Below, piece after piece: positions 1-8,456 of a stretch of 64,000 nucleotides of DNA. The notes below the pieces were generated by a model. The model had not been told where the DNA came from. It saw only the letters and a list, made by a program, of their open reading frames with translations, and did no database searches. This DNA is from Halobacillus litoralis (GTDB taxonomy: Bacteria; Bacillota; Bacilli; Bacillales; Halobacillaceae). The DNA is taken from positions 1 through 64,000 of the forward strand of contig NZ_WMEW01000005.1 of the NCBI RefSeq assembly GCF_009856355.1, written 5' to 3'. The position numbers and the translations under genes are program-made. How positions within the stretch are numbered: the first letter of the stretch is position 1; each line of letters opens with the position of its first letter.

Positions 1-100
1 TGATCTTCTTGACCAAGTTAGCTGAGGCCGTGCCCGCGGCAAGCATCCATCGACAAGCGATTCGTGAGAATCAACAACAACCTTTAACCACTTCTCTTGA
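1..100 (-). repeat. Dispersed intergenic repeat, copy A, cut by the window edge
   Basis: Bases 1-96 are the reverse complement of 31403-31498. I count about five differences by eye. A more diverged relative lies at 26281-26476. The shared core is rich in GC and contains GTGCCCGCGG. No protein is encoded. The strand given is relative to copy C at 31.4 kb. Similar hairpin-like intergenic repeats are known from many Bacillaceae genomes; that link is from memory, not from a search. Confidence 0.8.
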
Positions 101-158
101 TAGGAAAAGGAGTTTTTCAGTGGCCACGTAAACAAACAGGGATTTCTATACAAGCTGG

Positions 159-189
159 CGTCATCCATAGAGGGTGACGTTTTTTTTTT
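159..189 (+). terminator. Rho-independent terminator
   Basis: An imperfect stem (CGTCATCC with GGTGACG, six-base loop) is followed by ten T residues on the plus strand. No plus-strand gene lies between it and the window edge, so it should end a transcript that begins outside the window. The repeat at 1-100 lies just before it. Confidence 0.75.
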
Positions 190-199
190 GATCCTTTTG

Positions 200-595
200 T
201 TAGTGAGGGAGAAGAGTGATCTGGATTTCATCGGAGTCCGACGTTTTCCGGTTATTTCCCAACACCAGTTTCGTTTGAAGAACGTAGGAGATATCCGGGG
301 AAGTCTGATCCATGTCTTCAGGCAGTACGAAATGGAAAGGGTATTGGGTTTCCTCGTTGGAATCGAGTTCTCTATTCATCAAGATTGTCGTAATGGGTTG
401 AATGAAAGCCGGTTTTCTTCCTGTCTCCCTTTTAAATAAGTCGCACTCCAGACGTTGAATCGTCTGGTGGGTAAGTCCCCCTTTGACGTGAAACGAGCCT
501 TTAACTGAATCTCCAGGTTTAAATTGGTGTCCTGATAAGACCAGGTCCACTTTAGGAAAGCCGGTTTTAACCCAGCTGAAGAGTTTGGCAAGCAT
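200..595 (-). CDS. Short Spo0M-like (arrestin-fold) protein
   Basis: 131 residues resembling the N-terminal half of Spo0M, the sporulation-control protein family (SpoOM). Family landmarks visible are the VDLVLSGHQFKPGDSVKGSF opening and a later PFHFVLPED segment, both typical of the first beta-sandwich domain. B. subtilis Spo0M is about twice this length, so the second domain is missing and the protein ends soon after its first one. The stop codon is intact and no matching second half lies downstream, so this is a short family member or an old truncation. The start has AAAGGAG ten bases upstream. No signal peptide is seen; it should be cytoplasmic. Confidence 0.7.
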   Translation of the reverse strand: MLAKLFSWVKTGFPKVDLVLSGHQFKPGDSVKGSFHVKGGLTHQTIQRLECDLFKRETGRKPAFIQPITTILMNRELDSNEETQYPFHFVLPEDMDQTSPDISYVLQTKLVLGNNRKTSDSDEIQITLLPH

Positions 596-833
596 AGGAT
601 GTGTGCTCCTTTATAATCAGAATGAATGACTCAGCTTTGATATAGGAAGAAAGACATTTTGACGAGAACCTCTCTGAAGGAAGAGGTGCCTGCTGAATTT
701 AGCTGTCTACACTTGTATAATATTCCAACCTTATAGAGTCGTCAATCTTTTATTCTATTCTTCTTTGATTCCCTTTGGCAGGGTTATAGTTGTTGGAAAA
801 TTATGATAAAGTATAGGACAGGAGGGGTTTTAA

Positions 834-1091
834 ATGCACGTGAATCATTTATTTTCCTATCTATTTTCAAGTAAAAAAACATTGTTGTACACCACATTCC
901 TGAGGAAAGATTATTTCAGGGCGGCTGCCGTGCTTACTCAATCAGGGGTGGATTATAGAACCGCTGTAATTCATCATAAGCCTGTCATCCGGGAAGTACC
1001 TGGTTCAGACGGCTTGACGAGTGAATACCGTTTTTATGTACGTAAAAACGATTATCACCAGGCAGACAGCATGGTTTCCTCTCAAATATAA
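834..1091 (+). CDS. Hypothetical protein, 85 aa
   Basis: I do not recognise this gene. It has a strong AGGAGGGG site seven bases before ATG. The protein is basic at its N-terminus and has a pattern (FLRKDYFRAAAVL, then EYRFYVRKNDYHQAD) loosely like the small ferredoxin-like DUF2007 signal-transducing proteins, which I offer only as a possibility. There is no membrane segment. It lies 44 bases upstream of an acetyltransferase gene on the same strand and probably shares its transcript. Confidence 0.65.
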   Translation: MHVNHLFSYLFSSKKTLLYTTFLRKDYFRAAAVLTQSGVDYRTAVIHHKPVIREVPGSDGLTSEYRFYVRKNDYHQADSMVSSQI

Positions 1092-1135
1092 GAAAAGACA
1101 GGGAATATCAAACGGATGGCGGACGGGGGACCGAT

Positions 1136-1696
1136 ATGGAGTTTGAGGAACTGAATACAAAGCGGTTGTGTCTTGTCGAAATACACGACGGATATATTGA
1201 TGAGTATTTCGATATCATGTCCAGAGATGAAGTAACCAGGTATAGTGGGATGCCTTCTCTTACCCACCGGGATCAGGCTGATGGTATGATTCAGACGTTT
1301 AAGGAACAATTTCAGTCTGAAAAGGCTGTACGTTGGGGGATCGTGCTTAGAGAAAACGAAGCGTTTATCGGTACGGTGGGGCTTCATCATTTAACTCTTT
1401 GGGGGAGAAAAGCTGAAATAGGGTATGAACTTCATCCCGATTTTTGGAAAAGAGGACTGATCATGGAATCTGTTTCCCGCGTTCTCGCTTATGCTTTTGA
1501 AACTTTGGGATTGTTCCGGGTGGGAGCCGTTACCTTCCCGGCAAATATCCCTTCCTACCATGTGCTGGAAAACACAGGGTTTAAAAGGGAAGGCCTGTTA
1601 AGAGGCTACTTGTTCCAAAATGGGGAGAACCACGATGCTTATATGTATTCCATACTGCGCACTGAATTCAATAAACATCACAACAGGGATGTGTAA
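1136..1696 (+). CDS. GNAT acetyltransferase, RimJ/RimL type
   Basis: 186 residues of the Acetyltransf_3 group, which transfers acetyl from acetyl-CoA to an amine, often a protein N-terminus or a small molecule. It opens with LNTKRLCLVEIHDGYIDEYF, typical of the RimJ family. The central GTVGLH strand, the EIGYELHPDFWKRGLIMES acetyl-CoA loop and the late NIPSYHVLENTGFKREGLLR motif are all present. Length is normal. The substrate cannot be told from sequence. It sits between two small unknown genes in one direction; only 3 bases separate it from the next gene, so the three probably form one operon. Confidence 0.85.
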   Translation: MEFEELNTKRLCLVEIHDGYIDEYFDIMSRDEVTRYSGMPSLTHRDQADGMIQTFKEQFQSEKAVRWGIVLRENEAFIGTVGLHHLTLWGRKAEIGYELHPDFWKRGLIMESVSRVLAYAFETLGLFRVGAVTFPANIPSYHVLENTGFKREGLLRGYLFQNGENHDAYMYSILRTEFNKHHNRDV

Positions 1697-1699
1697 CCA

Positions 1700-2128
1700 A
1701 TGAGAAAAGGGAAATTTTTATTATGGATCGCTGGTATCGGACTCGTCTTTGGGGGAGGGTATGCAACAGCGTTGGTTTTAGGAGATCATCCTTCGTATAC
1801 GCTGACGACTTTAAAAGCTGGCGGCGAACCGGAAATGGCTGCCACCCTTCATGATGAGGAGCATCAGGCTGAACTTGATACAATGCTTAATATTCTGCTT
1901 CATCAAAAACCTTTGGAAGGAGCATCTGTCGACGTGGACAATCCTGATATTTCTTTGGAACTGATCAGTCCGGAGCGTTCCGTCGGTATTCTGGATGCAA
2001 GGATTTGGTTTGAAAAGGATACCGCTGTGCTTGGAATCCGGAGCGGTCAGACGTGGAACAGTATCCGGTATTCTGAGCTTTCAAAGAATGATGCGGAGTA
2101 TATCCAGTCCATTGTGTATGCAGAGTAA
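1700..2128 (+). CDS. Hypothetical membrane-anchored protein, 142 aa
   Basis: Not recognised. The first 28 residues are a basic start followed by a hydrophobic stretch rich in glycine (LLWIAGIGLVFGGGYATALV). There is no clear cleavage site or lipobox, so it is probably a signal anchor with about 110 residues outside the membrane. The rest is acidic and has no motif I know. The ribosome binding site is weak, so translation may be coupled to the acetyltransferase gene that ends 3 bases before it. A terminator follows at 2178. Confidence 0.65.
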   Translation: MRKGKFLLWIAGIGLVFGGGYATALVLGDHPSYTLTTLKAGGEPEMAATLHDEEHQAELDTMLNILLHQKPLEGASVDVDNPDISLELISPERSVGILDARIWFEKDTAVLGIRSGQTWNSIRYSELSKNDAEYIQSIVYAE

Positions 2129-2177
2129 ACGACCGTCTGTATAGTAAGCGCTTTACTAAACTGGATGTCATTTTTGC

Positions 2178-2208
2178 GGAGAGGGCACAGATGCCCTCTC
2201 CTTTTTTT
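2178..2208 (+). terminator. Rho-independent terminator
   Basis: A perfect ten-base-pair stem (GGAGAGGGCA / TGCCCTCTCC) with a four-base loop and seven T residues. It ends the three-gene plus-strand unit 834-2128. Confidence 0.9.
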
Positions 2209-2229
2209 GATGACAGAGGAATGCCTCTG

Positions 2230-3009
2230 TTAGAATTGGCCGTTATACCAGCGGAAATAGTCCAATTGAAAGGAAAGGACAATCAACACACCGAGCACAG
2301 CAAACATAACCAAAGGAAAGACCCAGTCACGTCCTGTGATTTTCATAGGTCTGTAGTACGTCCGGGTGCGTTCACCTGTAAACCCTTTGGACTCCATGGC
2401 TGCAGCCGTGCGTTCTGCCTTCCTTACAGCTCCAGCCAGCAGGGGGATGGCATAGCGTTTCAGCTGTTTGAATCTTCCTTTGATAGAGTTGGCTTCTGTG
2501 ACCCCTCGGATGCGGTGGGCTGCTCGGATTTGATCGAATTCTTCTTTCATCATAGGCAGAAAGCGGTAGCCGGCCATGAGTCCATAAGCAAGCTTAGGTG
2601 GAAGCTTCAGCTGCTGGATGAGACTTAATATGAAATGCACCATATTTGTGGTGAACACAAATAGTAGAGATAAAGCAGCAAAAGCCATCACACGGAAGGA
2701 AAGCGCCAGAGCCGTCAATACATCCTCTTTCGGGAAAAGGAAACCTGCCAGCGGGATAGTCTCCTCAGGCTGGGAGGGCGTGTCAGCAAAGGCAATAGTC
2801 GTCCACAGCATCCCAAAGGCAAACAGTGTAAAAGCTGACAAGTAAAGGGCATACACCCGTTTCCGGAACCGGCCGAAAACGAGTGTTACGGTAATCGTAA
2901 ATAGTGTGAAGACGAGAGGCGTTACAGGATCAAACAAACAGGCAAGCACAAAGACAAGTCCGACAACCGTGCAGGCTTTCATAGCAGGATTAAGAGTATG
3001 AAGAAACAT
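2230..3009 (-). CDS. ykoC: ECF transporter T component (YkoC-like)
   Basis: 259-residue polytopic membrane protein with about five to six hydrophobic segments, the transmembrane coupling (EcfT) subunit of an energy-coupling-factor importer. The two cytoplasmic coupling motifs that press on the ATPases are recognisable: AAHRIRG near residue 165 and AAAMESKGF near residue 205. It is the last gene of a ykoF-ykoE-ykoD-ykoC order identical to that in B. subtilis, where the complex imports hydroxymethylpyrimidine, a thiamine precursor. ATG has GAGGAG eight bases upstream, and the gene overlaps the ATPase gene by 20 bases. Confidence 0.9.
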   Translation of the reverse strand: MFLHTLNPAMKACTVVGLVFVLACLFDPVTPLVFTLFTITVTLVFGRFRKRVYALYLSAFTLFAFGMLWTTIAFADTPSQPEETIPLAGFLFPKEDVLTALALSFRVMAFAALSLLFVFTTNMVHFILSLIQQLKLPPKLAYGLMAGYRFLPMMKEEFDQIRAAHRIRGVTEANSIKGRFKQLKRYAIPLLAGAVRKAERTAAAMESKGFTGERTRTYYRPMKITGRDWVFPLVMFAVLGVLIVLSFQLDYFRWYNGQF

Positions 3010-4621
3010 GATAACGGCTCCTCTCTGTTAATAATCGATACAATTGAACGGGGAGGGGAGGTTCGATATGCCAGTCAGAAAGGTGCTCATGCATCCACAA
3101 CTGCTCAGGAAGGCCGTCAAAAGCGATTCTTCCTTTATCCATAACGATGACTCTTGTAGCATATCGGTGAACAAGTTCCATATCATGTGTGATCATAAAC
3201 AGAGAAGTGTCTTGTTGGAAACGTTCTTCAAGAAGCTCCATAAGTTGCTGGGTAGAAGCGGCATCCTGACCAAATGTAGGTTCATCCAAGAAGAGAACGG
3301 ACTGATTTTCCACCATCATAGTGGCTGCGCTTAATCGGCGTTTCTGCCCCTGACTCAATTGATAGGGGGGATGCCTGTCTAATCCATCCAGTCCGCAGAG
3401 AGAGAGCATATTCTTAACCCGGCGGTTTATTTCCAATCCAGCAGTTCCCTGCTGCCGTAGACTGAAAGCAATTTCCTCAAAGGTTTCATACGTTACAAAT
3501 TGATGCTCGGGGTTTTGAAATACGTACCCTGATTCTTTCCTTAAACGATCGGGTGTCCATTTTTTCATCGGTTTCTCTTTCAGATGAACCATACCGCTGT
3601 CCGGCTTCGTTATGCCGGCCATTATTTTGGATAAGCTGGTTTTCCCACTTCCATTTGCGCCTACTACGGCGATCCATTCCCCTTCATAGAGAGAAAAGCT
3701 GATATCCTTTAAAATATCTTTCCATTGGACATCGGCCGCCTCCATTATCTTCTTCCCATATGGCCGTCGGGGACGATCGACTGATGGAAGCCGGACGTTC
3801 TGATCAGCAAGCTTTTCAAGGGTGAACGGATAGGGAGGAGGGACGTCTTCCTCCAGACTATATTGAATGGGATAGGGGAGCCGGATGCCCTGGTCATGGA
3901 TGATATGGGCCTGCTTATTCATCACGTCATGTAATGGGCCCGTAGTAAGTACACCTCCATCCGCACGAAGAACAATAACGTGAGAAAGAAGTTCCATCCA
4001 CCCTTCCAGTCTGTGTTCGATGACAACAATGGTGAGGCTTCTCTTTCTTTTGATTGAAGTCAGCACTTCGATGAATTCTCCGGCTGCCCGTGGATCTAAA
4101 TTGGCTGTCGGCTCGTCCAAAAGAAGGATGTCGGGCTCCATTACCAGCACACAGGCAAGGGCGAGCTTCTGTTTCTGCCCTCCGGATAACTGATGGATCA
4201 TGGACGTTTTTTTATCAAGTAAATTCACTTGTTCAAGGACCTCATTTATTCTCGGTTCCATTTCTTCGGCAGGTATACGAAGGTTTTCCAACCCGAAAGC
4301 TATTTCATCTTCCACCGTAAGCATACAGAATTGAGTTTCGGGATCCTGGAAGACACTTCCGACGGTCTCAGCCAGTTCCCCGGGCTTAAAATCATCCGTT
4401 GACCGGCCGTGAATATAAACATGGCCGGTCATTTCTCCATCCAGGTTCTCAGGGTAAAGCCCGTTCAAGCATTGGACAAGAGAGCTTTTCCCTGATCCGC
4501 TGGGCCCCAGGATGAGCGTGTCCTGTTCCCTGGCAATGGATAGTGTGATATCCCTCAAAACGGTTCTTCCACTTTCTTCATACGTCAGTGACAAGTTTTC
4601 CAATTGGACAGCTGTCTTCAT
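2990..4621 (-). CDS. ykoD: ECF transporter double ATPase (YkoD-like)
   Basis: 543-residue fusion of two ABC ATPase domains that powers the thiamine-precursor importer. The first half has Walker A GPSGSGKS (about residue 39), signature LSGGQKQKLALA and Walker B ILLLDEPT. The second has GANGSGKT (about residue 321), a variant signature LSQGQKRRLSAA and VLFLDEPT. Both nucleotide sites look intact. Length matches B. subtilis YkoD and other fused EcfA proteins. Its ATG overlaps the ykoE stop codon by one base (TGATG), so translation is coupled. It acts at the inner face of the membrane with the YkoC and YkoE subunits. Confidence 0.93.
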   Translation of the reverse strand: MKTAVQLENLSLTYEESGRTVLRDITLSIAREQDTLILGPSGSGKSSLVQCLNGLYPENLDGEMTGHVYIHGRSTDDFKPGELAETVGSVFQDPETQFCMLTVEDEIAFGLENLRIPAEEMEPRINEVLEQVNLLDKKTSMIHQLSGGQKQKLALACVLVMEPDILLLDEPTANLDPRAAGEFIEVLTSIKRKRSLTIVVIEHRLEGWMELLSHVIVLRADGGVLTTGPLHDVMNKQAHIIHDQGIRLPYPIQYSLEEDVPPPYPFTLEKLADQNVRLPSVDRPRRPYGKKIMEAADVQWKDILKDISFSLYEGEWIAVVGANGSGKTSLSKIMAGITKPDSGMVHLKEKPMKKWTPDRLRKESGYVFQNPEHQFVTYETFEEIAFSLRQQGTAGLEINRRVKNMLSLCGLDGLDRHPPYQLSQGQKRRLSAATMMVENQSVLFLDEPTFGQDAASTQQLMELLEERFQQDTSLFMITHDMELVHRYATRVIVMDKGRIAFDGLPEQLWMHEHLSDWHIEPPLPVQLYRLLTERSRYHVSSYS

Positions 4622-5199
4622 CAGGAGGCACGCTTCTTTCTTAACTCCCGGCCGAGAGCAAAGCTGGAAAGGACGCCCGTTCTTGCAAGTCCGTCGGCGA
4701 CGGCTTTACCGAATACACCGGAAATCAAAGCACCGCTGATCATCCGGATAATAAGCATGGCGGCAACGTATCCACCGCTTAATGCGGCATATCCAGACTG
4801 AAAATACCCCCATATGAAGCTGAAAACGGCAGCCATGATACCGGCAAGCATGAGCACGGAGAGGTGATAAGACCGATAGCGTGTCAAAGCAAAGGCACTT
4901 TCAGCTCCAAGACCCTGGACCATTCCCGTCACAATTAATAGAGGGCCGGAAGCATTTCCGAGCAGGACTTCAATAGTAGCTGCTATTGTTTCAGACAGAA
5001 AAGCTGCACCGGGCCGGCGTAAAATATAAGCAGCAATGATGGAAACGATAAACCAGATTCCAAAGATGAAGTCATAACCGATGGGGCCGAATAACCCTGA
5101 GAGAAGTTTGCCAACAGGGAGAAAGGCCAGGTATACGACGGCAAATACGACAGACAACGCAGAAAGGACCACAATTTCTTTGAGTTTCCAGTTTTTCAT
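4621..5199 (-). CDS. ykoE: ECF transporter membrane component (YkoE-like)
   Basis: 192-residue membrane protein with about five to six hydrophobic helices, the substrate-binding S-type subunit of the ykoFEDC transporter. The opening KEIVVLSALSVVFAVVYLAF and the central GLGAESAFALTRYR segment are typical of YkoE (thiamine-precursor) S components. It overlaps ykoF upstream by 4 bases and ykoD downstream by 1 base. Control is expected from the TPP riboswitch upstream of ykoF. Confidence 0.9.
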   Translation of the reverse strand: MKNWKLKEIVVLSALSVVFAVVYLAFLPVGKLLSGLFGPIGYDFIFGIWFIVSIIAAYILRRPGAAFLSETIAATIEVLLGNASGPLLIVTGMVQGLGAESAFALTRYRSYHLSVLMLAGIMAAVFSFIWGYFQSGYAALSGGYVAAMLIIRMISGALISGVFGKAVADGLARTGVLSSFALGRELRKKRAS

Positions 5200-5798
5200 G
5201 ACTCAACCTCCTTGGTGGAAGGACTGTTTACTGACACCGTTACGGTCATGACGGTGTGAGAGGAACCTGAGGCTTCCGTTGCGCGGAAAACGTCTTCCAA
5301 ACCTTTGAAAACCGTGTGGGTATCTCCATCCAGCCGTGTAGAATAATGGGCAGGAGTGACTTGAACGCCTTTTGATTTCATCGCTTCAATCTGCGTGTAT
5401 ATCGTATCCATGTAGCTCCCACCCCCCATTGGGTAAAGGGAGAATTTGGCTGATAAATGCTGGTGGATGAACCGGGAGGAGTCTTCGTTCATCCGGTCTA
5501 AAGACTCGTCTGGACAGGTATCACCGTTGGAGTCTCCAGGGCAGCCGATGGAATAAGTAGCTTGAAGGGCCGCATGAACCCCGGATTTCGAAACTTGAAG
5601 GAGAATGGCCTTCGTGACATCGAAAATATGTTCCAGCCGTCCGCGTATGGTCGTTGTAACATCATCGGTATCAAGCCACACTTTAGACGTATCGACCATA
5701 TTCAAGCTGTCCAGGATAATCTCCGCAAAATCTTCACTCATCGGATGGATAGAAAACGAACATCCAGCAATTTTTGACGTACCACAAACGTGATTCAT
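5196..5798 (-). CDS. ykoF: Thiamine/HMP-binding protein YkoF
   Basis: 200-residue soluble protein of the YkoF family, made of two related ferredoxin-like halves. It is known from B. subtilis to bind thiamine and thought to help deliver hydroxymethylpyrimidine to the YkoEDC importer. Conserved stretches include CSFSIHPMSEDF near the start and AKFSLYPMGGGSYMDTIY near residue 115, which are the equivalent positions of the two halves. It is the first gene of the operon, with AAGGAGG eight bases before ATG, and follows a TPP riboswitch. Confidence 0.92.
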   Translation of the reverse strand: MNHVCGTSKIAGCSFSIHPMSEDFAEIILDSLNMVDTSKVWLDTDDVTTTIRGRLEHIFDVTKAILLQVSKSGVHAALQATYSIGCPGDSNGDTCPDESLDRMNEDSSRFIHQHLSAKFSLYPMGGGSYMDTIYTQIEAMKSKGVQVTPAHYSTRLDGDTHTVFKGLEDVFRATEASGSSHTVMTVTVSVNSPSTKEVES

Positions 5799-5823
5799 AT
5801 ACGATTCCTCCTTTATTTAACAC

Positions 5824-5852
5824 AAAAAAAACTGCATCCCGGGGGAATGCAG
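5824..5852 (-). terminator. TPP riboswitch terminator
   Basis: Read on the minus strand, ACTGCAT and ATGCAGT form a stem around a C/G-rich loop, followed by seven T residues. It lies between the aptamer and ykoF. This is the expected off-state hairpin. The 3-prime strand of aptamer helix P1 also contains GTGCAG, so mutually exclusive pairing is plausible. Confidence 0.85.
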
Positions 5853-5901
5853 TCCGTTGATCCATAAAAAAACCTGTCAAGGTCTGTTTGATAGAACGGC
5901 T

Positions 5902-5985
5902 GCACTTCCCCACGCTAGTATTACCTAGTTCGGGTGCCAAGGGTCGGATTTTCCTCTCAGCCGCGTACAGCAGCTCCCCCAGTGC
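5902..5985 (-). ncRNA. TPP riboswitch (THI-box)
   Basis: The minus strand shows the conserved TPP aptamer elements in order: P1 GCACT, GGGGGAGC, GCGGCTGAGAGG, CCGACCCTTGGCACCCGAAC, GGTAATACTAGCGTGGGGAA and the closing AGTGC. P1 pairs 5981-5985 with 5902-5906. It precedes a terminator and ykoF, so thiamine pyrophosphate should shut off ykoFEDC by early termination. In B. subtilis the same operon is THI-box controlled. Confidence 0.95.
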
Positions 5986-6217
5986 CTCATATGTATACAG
6001 TTTCTTGTATTGATACCATCGTAGCGGAAGTGCGTAAGTTTGTAAACGTTAATTCTCCTTTTCATAAGATTGAGCAGGGAACTTCATTTTCAAAATCTTC
6101 CAATCGTGATAAGCTGAGGGTATTAAAAGGGCGGCCGGACTTTTGGAATAGCCGTTACTATAAGTGGAAAAGGAAAAATCGCAGCAAAGAGCACGTCGAG
6201 GGAAAGGGGAGAGAGGT

Positions 6218-7147
6218 ATGAACAAGCACATGGAACGGACAAGCAGGTGGCTCAAGCGGCATGCACGTCCTTTGGAAGCAGCAAGGTGGGAGGCACTGTT
6301 TGAAAAGGGTTCAAAACCAAAAGTCCTCGAATATTTGAAAGCGTTTCAAAATGAGGATGGAGGGTTTGGACACGGAATCGAACCGGATTTTCAACTTCCT
6401 GATTCATCACCGATGGCTGCGTGGGCAGCATCACAGGTGCTGACTGAATTGAATGTATCTTCTAAAGAGCCGCTGCTTCAGCAGATGGTTTCCTACCTGC
6501 TGCGAACCTATGATCATCACACAGGGATGTGGCCGTCGGTAATTCCTGAGGTTAACCAGTATCCTCATGCTCCCTGGTGGACGTGGAGGGAAGGGGTTCA
6601 GTCCAACTGGATGTTCAATCCGGGAGCGGAAATAGCCGGCTTTCTCATCGAATGTTCCCAAGCGAATACGGAAGCCTGGAGCACGGGTGTGGAAAGTGCA
6701 GGGAAAGCTCTCCAGCATTTGATGAATGCTCATGAAATGGACTTCCACGAATGGCAGTGTTATCAGAATCTATGGATCTCCTTAAATAGGAATGCAGAGC
6801 AGGTCCAAGGTCATCTCCCTTATTCGATCCAACAGGTACAAGCCCATCTTCTGTCGTTAGGAGAAGAATGTTTGATCATGGACCCATCCGAGTGGGGGAA
6901 CGGGTACGGTGCACTTCCGACAGATATTATCTCATCCCCGCAGCACCCGTTATATTCTCAATATAAGCCTCTGGTTCTGGAAAACCTCCGTTACTTTCTA
7001 AGAACATTAAAAGAGGAAGGGGTCTGGGATATCTCCTGGGACTGGGGAGGCGGTTCGAAGGCTTTTGCGATTGCAGAACAGCAGTGGAAAGGAATCACAG
7101 CCGTGCATCGCTGGAAGAAAATCAATGCTTTTCAAGAAGAATGGTGA
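6218..7147 (+). CDS. Alpha/alpha-toroid (terpenoid cyclase/prenyltransferase-fold) protein
   Basis: 309-residue soluble protein with the repeated helical-hairpin look of the terpene cyclase/prenyltransferase toroid superfamily. A clear FQNEDGGFGHGIEPDFQLPD motif near residue 47 resembles the DGGFG/QW-type motifs, and further aromatic repeats (PSVIPEVN..PWWTW, WDISWDWGG) follow. I do not see the DXDD catalytic motif of squalene cyclases, so a synthase activity is not supported. I chose ATG at 6218 over one 54 bases upstream because the extra residues translate a ribosome-binding region. It stands alone, divergent from the thiamine operon. Function unknown. Confidence 0.75.
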   Translation: MNKHMERTSRWLKRHARPLEAARWEALFEKGSKPKVLEYLKAFQNEDGGFGHGIEPDFQLPDSSPMAAWAASQVLTELNVSSKEPLLQQMVSYLLRTYDHHTGMWPSVIPEVNQYPHAPWWTWREGVQSNWMFNPGAEIAGFLIECSQANTEAWSTGVESAGKALQHLMNAHEMDFHEWQCYQNLWISLNRNAEQVQGHLPYSIQQVQAHLLSLGEECLIMDPSEWGNGYGALPTDIISSPQHPLYSQYKPLVLENLRYFLRTLKEEGVWDISWDWGGGSKAFAIAEQQWKGITAVHRWKKINAFQEEW

Positions 7148-7284
7148 ATAAAGAAAAAAGAGTGATGGGCACATTTTTCGAATGAACCTCGATTTAAAGG
7201 AGATCACCCCGGGGTTGAAGCAGATGCTTCTGACTACGCTTGCCGCTGAGGCTCCTTTTCCAGAAAAATAAATGGAATAAAGAA

Positions 7285-7315
7285 AACCGGGATACATGCG
7301 GCATGTATCCCGGTT
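7285..7315 (-). terminator. Strong terminator, mainly minus strand
   Basis: A 15-base perfect inverted repeat (AACCGGGATACATGC) with almost no loop. On the minus strand it is followed by TTTTCTTTATTC. It starts five bases after the stop codon of the small minus-strand gene at 7320. It may also stop plus-strand transcripts from 6218-7147. Confidence 0.85.
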
Positions 7316-7319
7316 ATAT

Positions 7320-7550
7320 TTATGGTTTAAACAATCTCAATTTTACATTGTCTTCATTCTGAGAGCAGTCCAGGTAAGGAAGTTTTTCATAAGGATAGTA
7401 CCGAACGGATGTCGGAGTCATTTCAAGCAGGCCGAACAATTCCTTCATATCGGTAAGCCGGTTCAATTGAATGAGCGTATCTTTTCCTGCGAACGATTGA
7501 AATCTTGCAGACGTAAATCCTTCTTCCTTGATAAAGTCAAGAATGTCCAT
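7320..7550 (-). CDS. Hypothetical protein, 76 aa
   Basis: Not recognised. A compact acidic-to-neutral soluble protein starting MDILDFIKEEGF with no membrane segment and no cysteine pair (one Cys near residue 62). The downstream terminator just after its stop codon supports expression as a single gene. The start has an AAGGAG-like stretch (TATAAGGAGACTAATAA) about eight bases upstream. Confidence 0.65.
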   Translation of the reverse strand: MDILDFIKEEGFTSARFQSFAGKDTLIQLNRLTDMKELFGLLEMTPTSVRYYPYEKLPYLDCSQNEDNVKLRLFKP

Positions 7551-7713
7551 TTATTAGTCTCCTTATAGCCGTAAGCGGGTTGGACATGTGCTCATTATAT
7601 TTTTATAGAGATGACCGACGGTGTAACCTGTCGGCTGTTATTCTACAATAACAAATATATAGGGAAATAGCCAACTTTTCCGGTCTGAGTATTGTTTTTT
7701 TACTATAAAAATG

Positions 7714-7747
7714 AAAAAGTCACGTATCCAAAGATACGTGACTTTTA
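7714..7747 (-). terminator. Terminator of the DUF420 gene
   Basis: A 14-base inverted repeat (AAAAGTCACGTATC) with a four-base loop, flanked by A and T runs on both sides. On the minus strand it directly follows the stop codon at 7749. Confidence 0.88.
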
Positions 7748-7748
7748 T

Positions 7749-8279
7749 TTAATAATAAGGCGAAATCATTAAATACACGATTACACCAGTCAAACTGACA
7801 TAAAGCCAGATCGGCATCGTCCACCGGGCGATTTTCCTATGTTTATCCACCTTCATCGCAAGACCTCTGAAAAGTGTTAACAGGGCCAGGGGTACGATTA
7901 GAGCAGCCAGGACAATGTGGGTGATTAAAATAAAGTAATAAATTCCCGCCATCAGACCTTCACCGCCGAAGGATGTGGATTCAGACATGGAATGGTACGT
8001 AAGATACGTAACTAAAAATAAGGCGGTTGTCGTAAAAGCAGCAAAAATGAACCGTTTATGCCACGTAACGTTTTTTCGGATAATCATAAATAAAGCGGCG
8101 CTCAGAAAGACAAACGTAAATGAATTGAAGACGGCATTGAGTAATGGAAGCAGCGTAATATCGAAGCTGGTTTCGCTTCCGATTTCCGGAAGAAACAACA
8201 GAGCGACTACAATCGCATTGATAGCGATGGAAAGTCCCACCACCCATGGTACATAGTTAAAATCTTTTTTTATTTCCAA
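7749..8279 (-). CDS. yozB: DUF420 membrane protein (YozB/CtaM family)
   Basis: 176 residues with about five transmembrane helices, of the DUF420 family. Histidines line the helices (TWHKRF, TYHSMS, ITHIV, KHRKIARW), as in the family. The Staphylococcus member CtaM is needed to mature the heme A-containing quinol oxidase, so an oxidase assembly role is likely here but not proven. Alone between two terminators; no oxidase genes are adjacent in the window. Confidence 0.88.
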   Translation of the reverse strand: MEIKKDFNYVPWVVGLSIAINAIVVALLFLPEIGSETSFDITLLPLLNAVFNSFTFVFLSAALFMIIRKNVTWHKRFIFAAFTTTALFLVTYLTYHSMSESTSFGGEGLMAGIYYFILITHIVLAALIVPLALLTLFRGLAMKVDKHRKIARWTMPIWLYVSLTGVIVYLMISPYY

Positions 8280-8456
8280 AGTAAAAACCCCATCTCAAAA
8301 TAGACTGCAAAATTAGTATATAAAAATTCCGCTTGAAAATCATCTCATAATGTCGAACGTTAACGAAACTGTCACTTGATTGTGTGATGGAGGGCATAAC
8401 AATGGGCTGACCTTATCACGGAAGACTCCATAGGATAGGTACAAGGAGGGAAGAAT

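Noticed and set aside
1082..1390. Minus-strand frame of 102 codons opposite the acetyltransferase gene
   Set aside because: Shadow of a clear GNAT gene on the other strand.
7182..7271. Open frame of 29 codons (MNLDLKEITPGLKQ...) after the toroid gene
   Set aside because: Protein-like composition but no ribosome site before the ATG; too weak to list as a gene.
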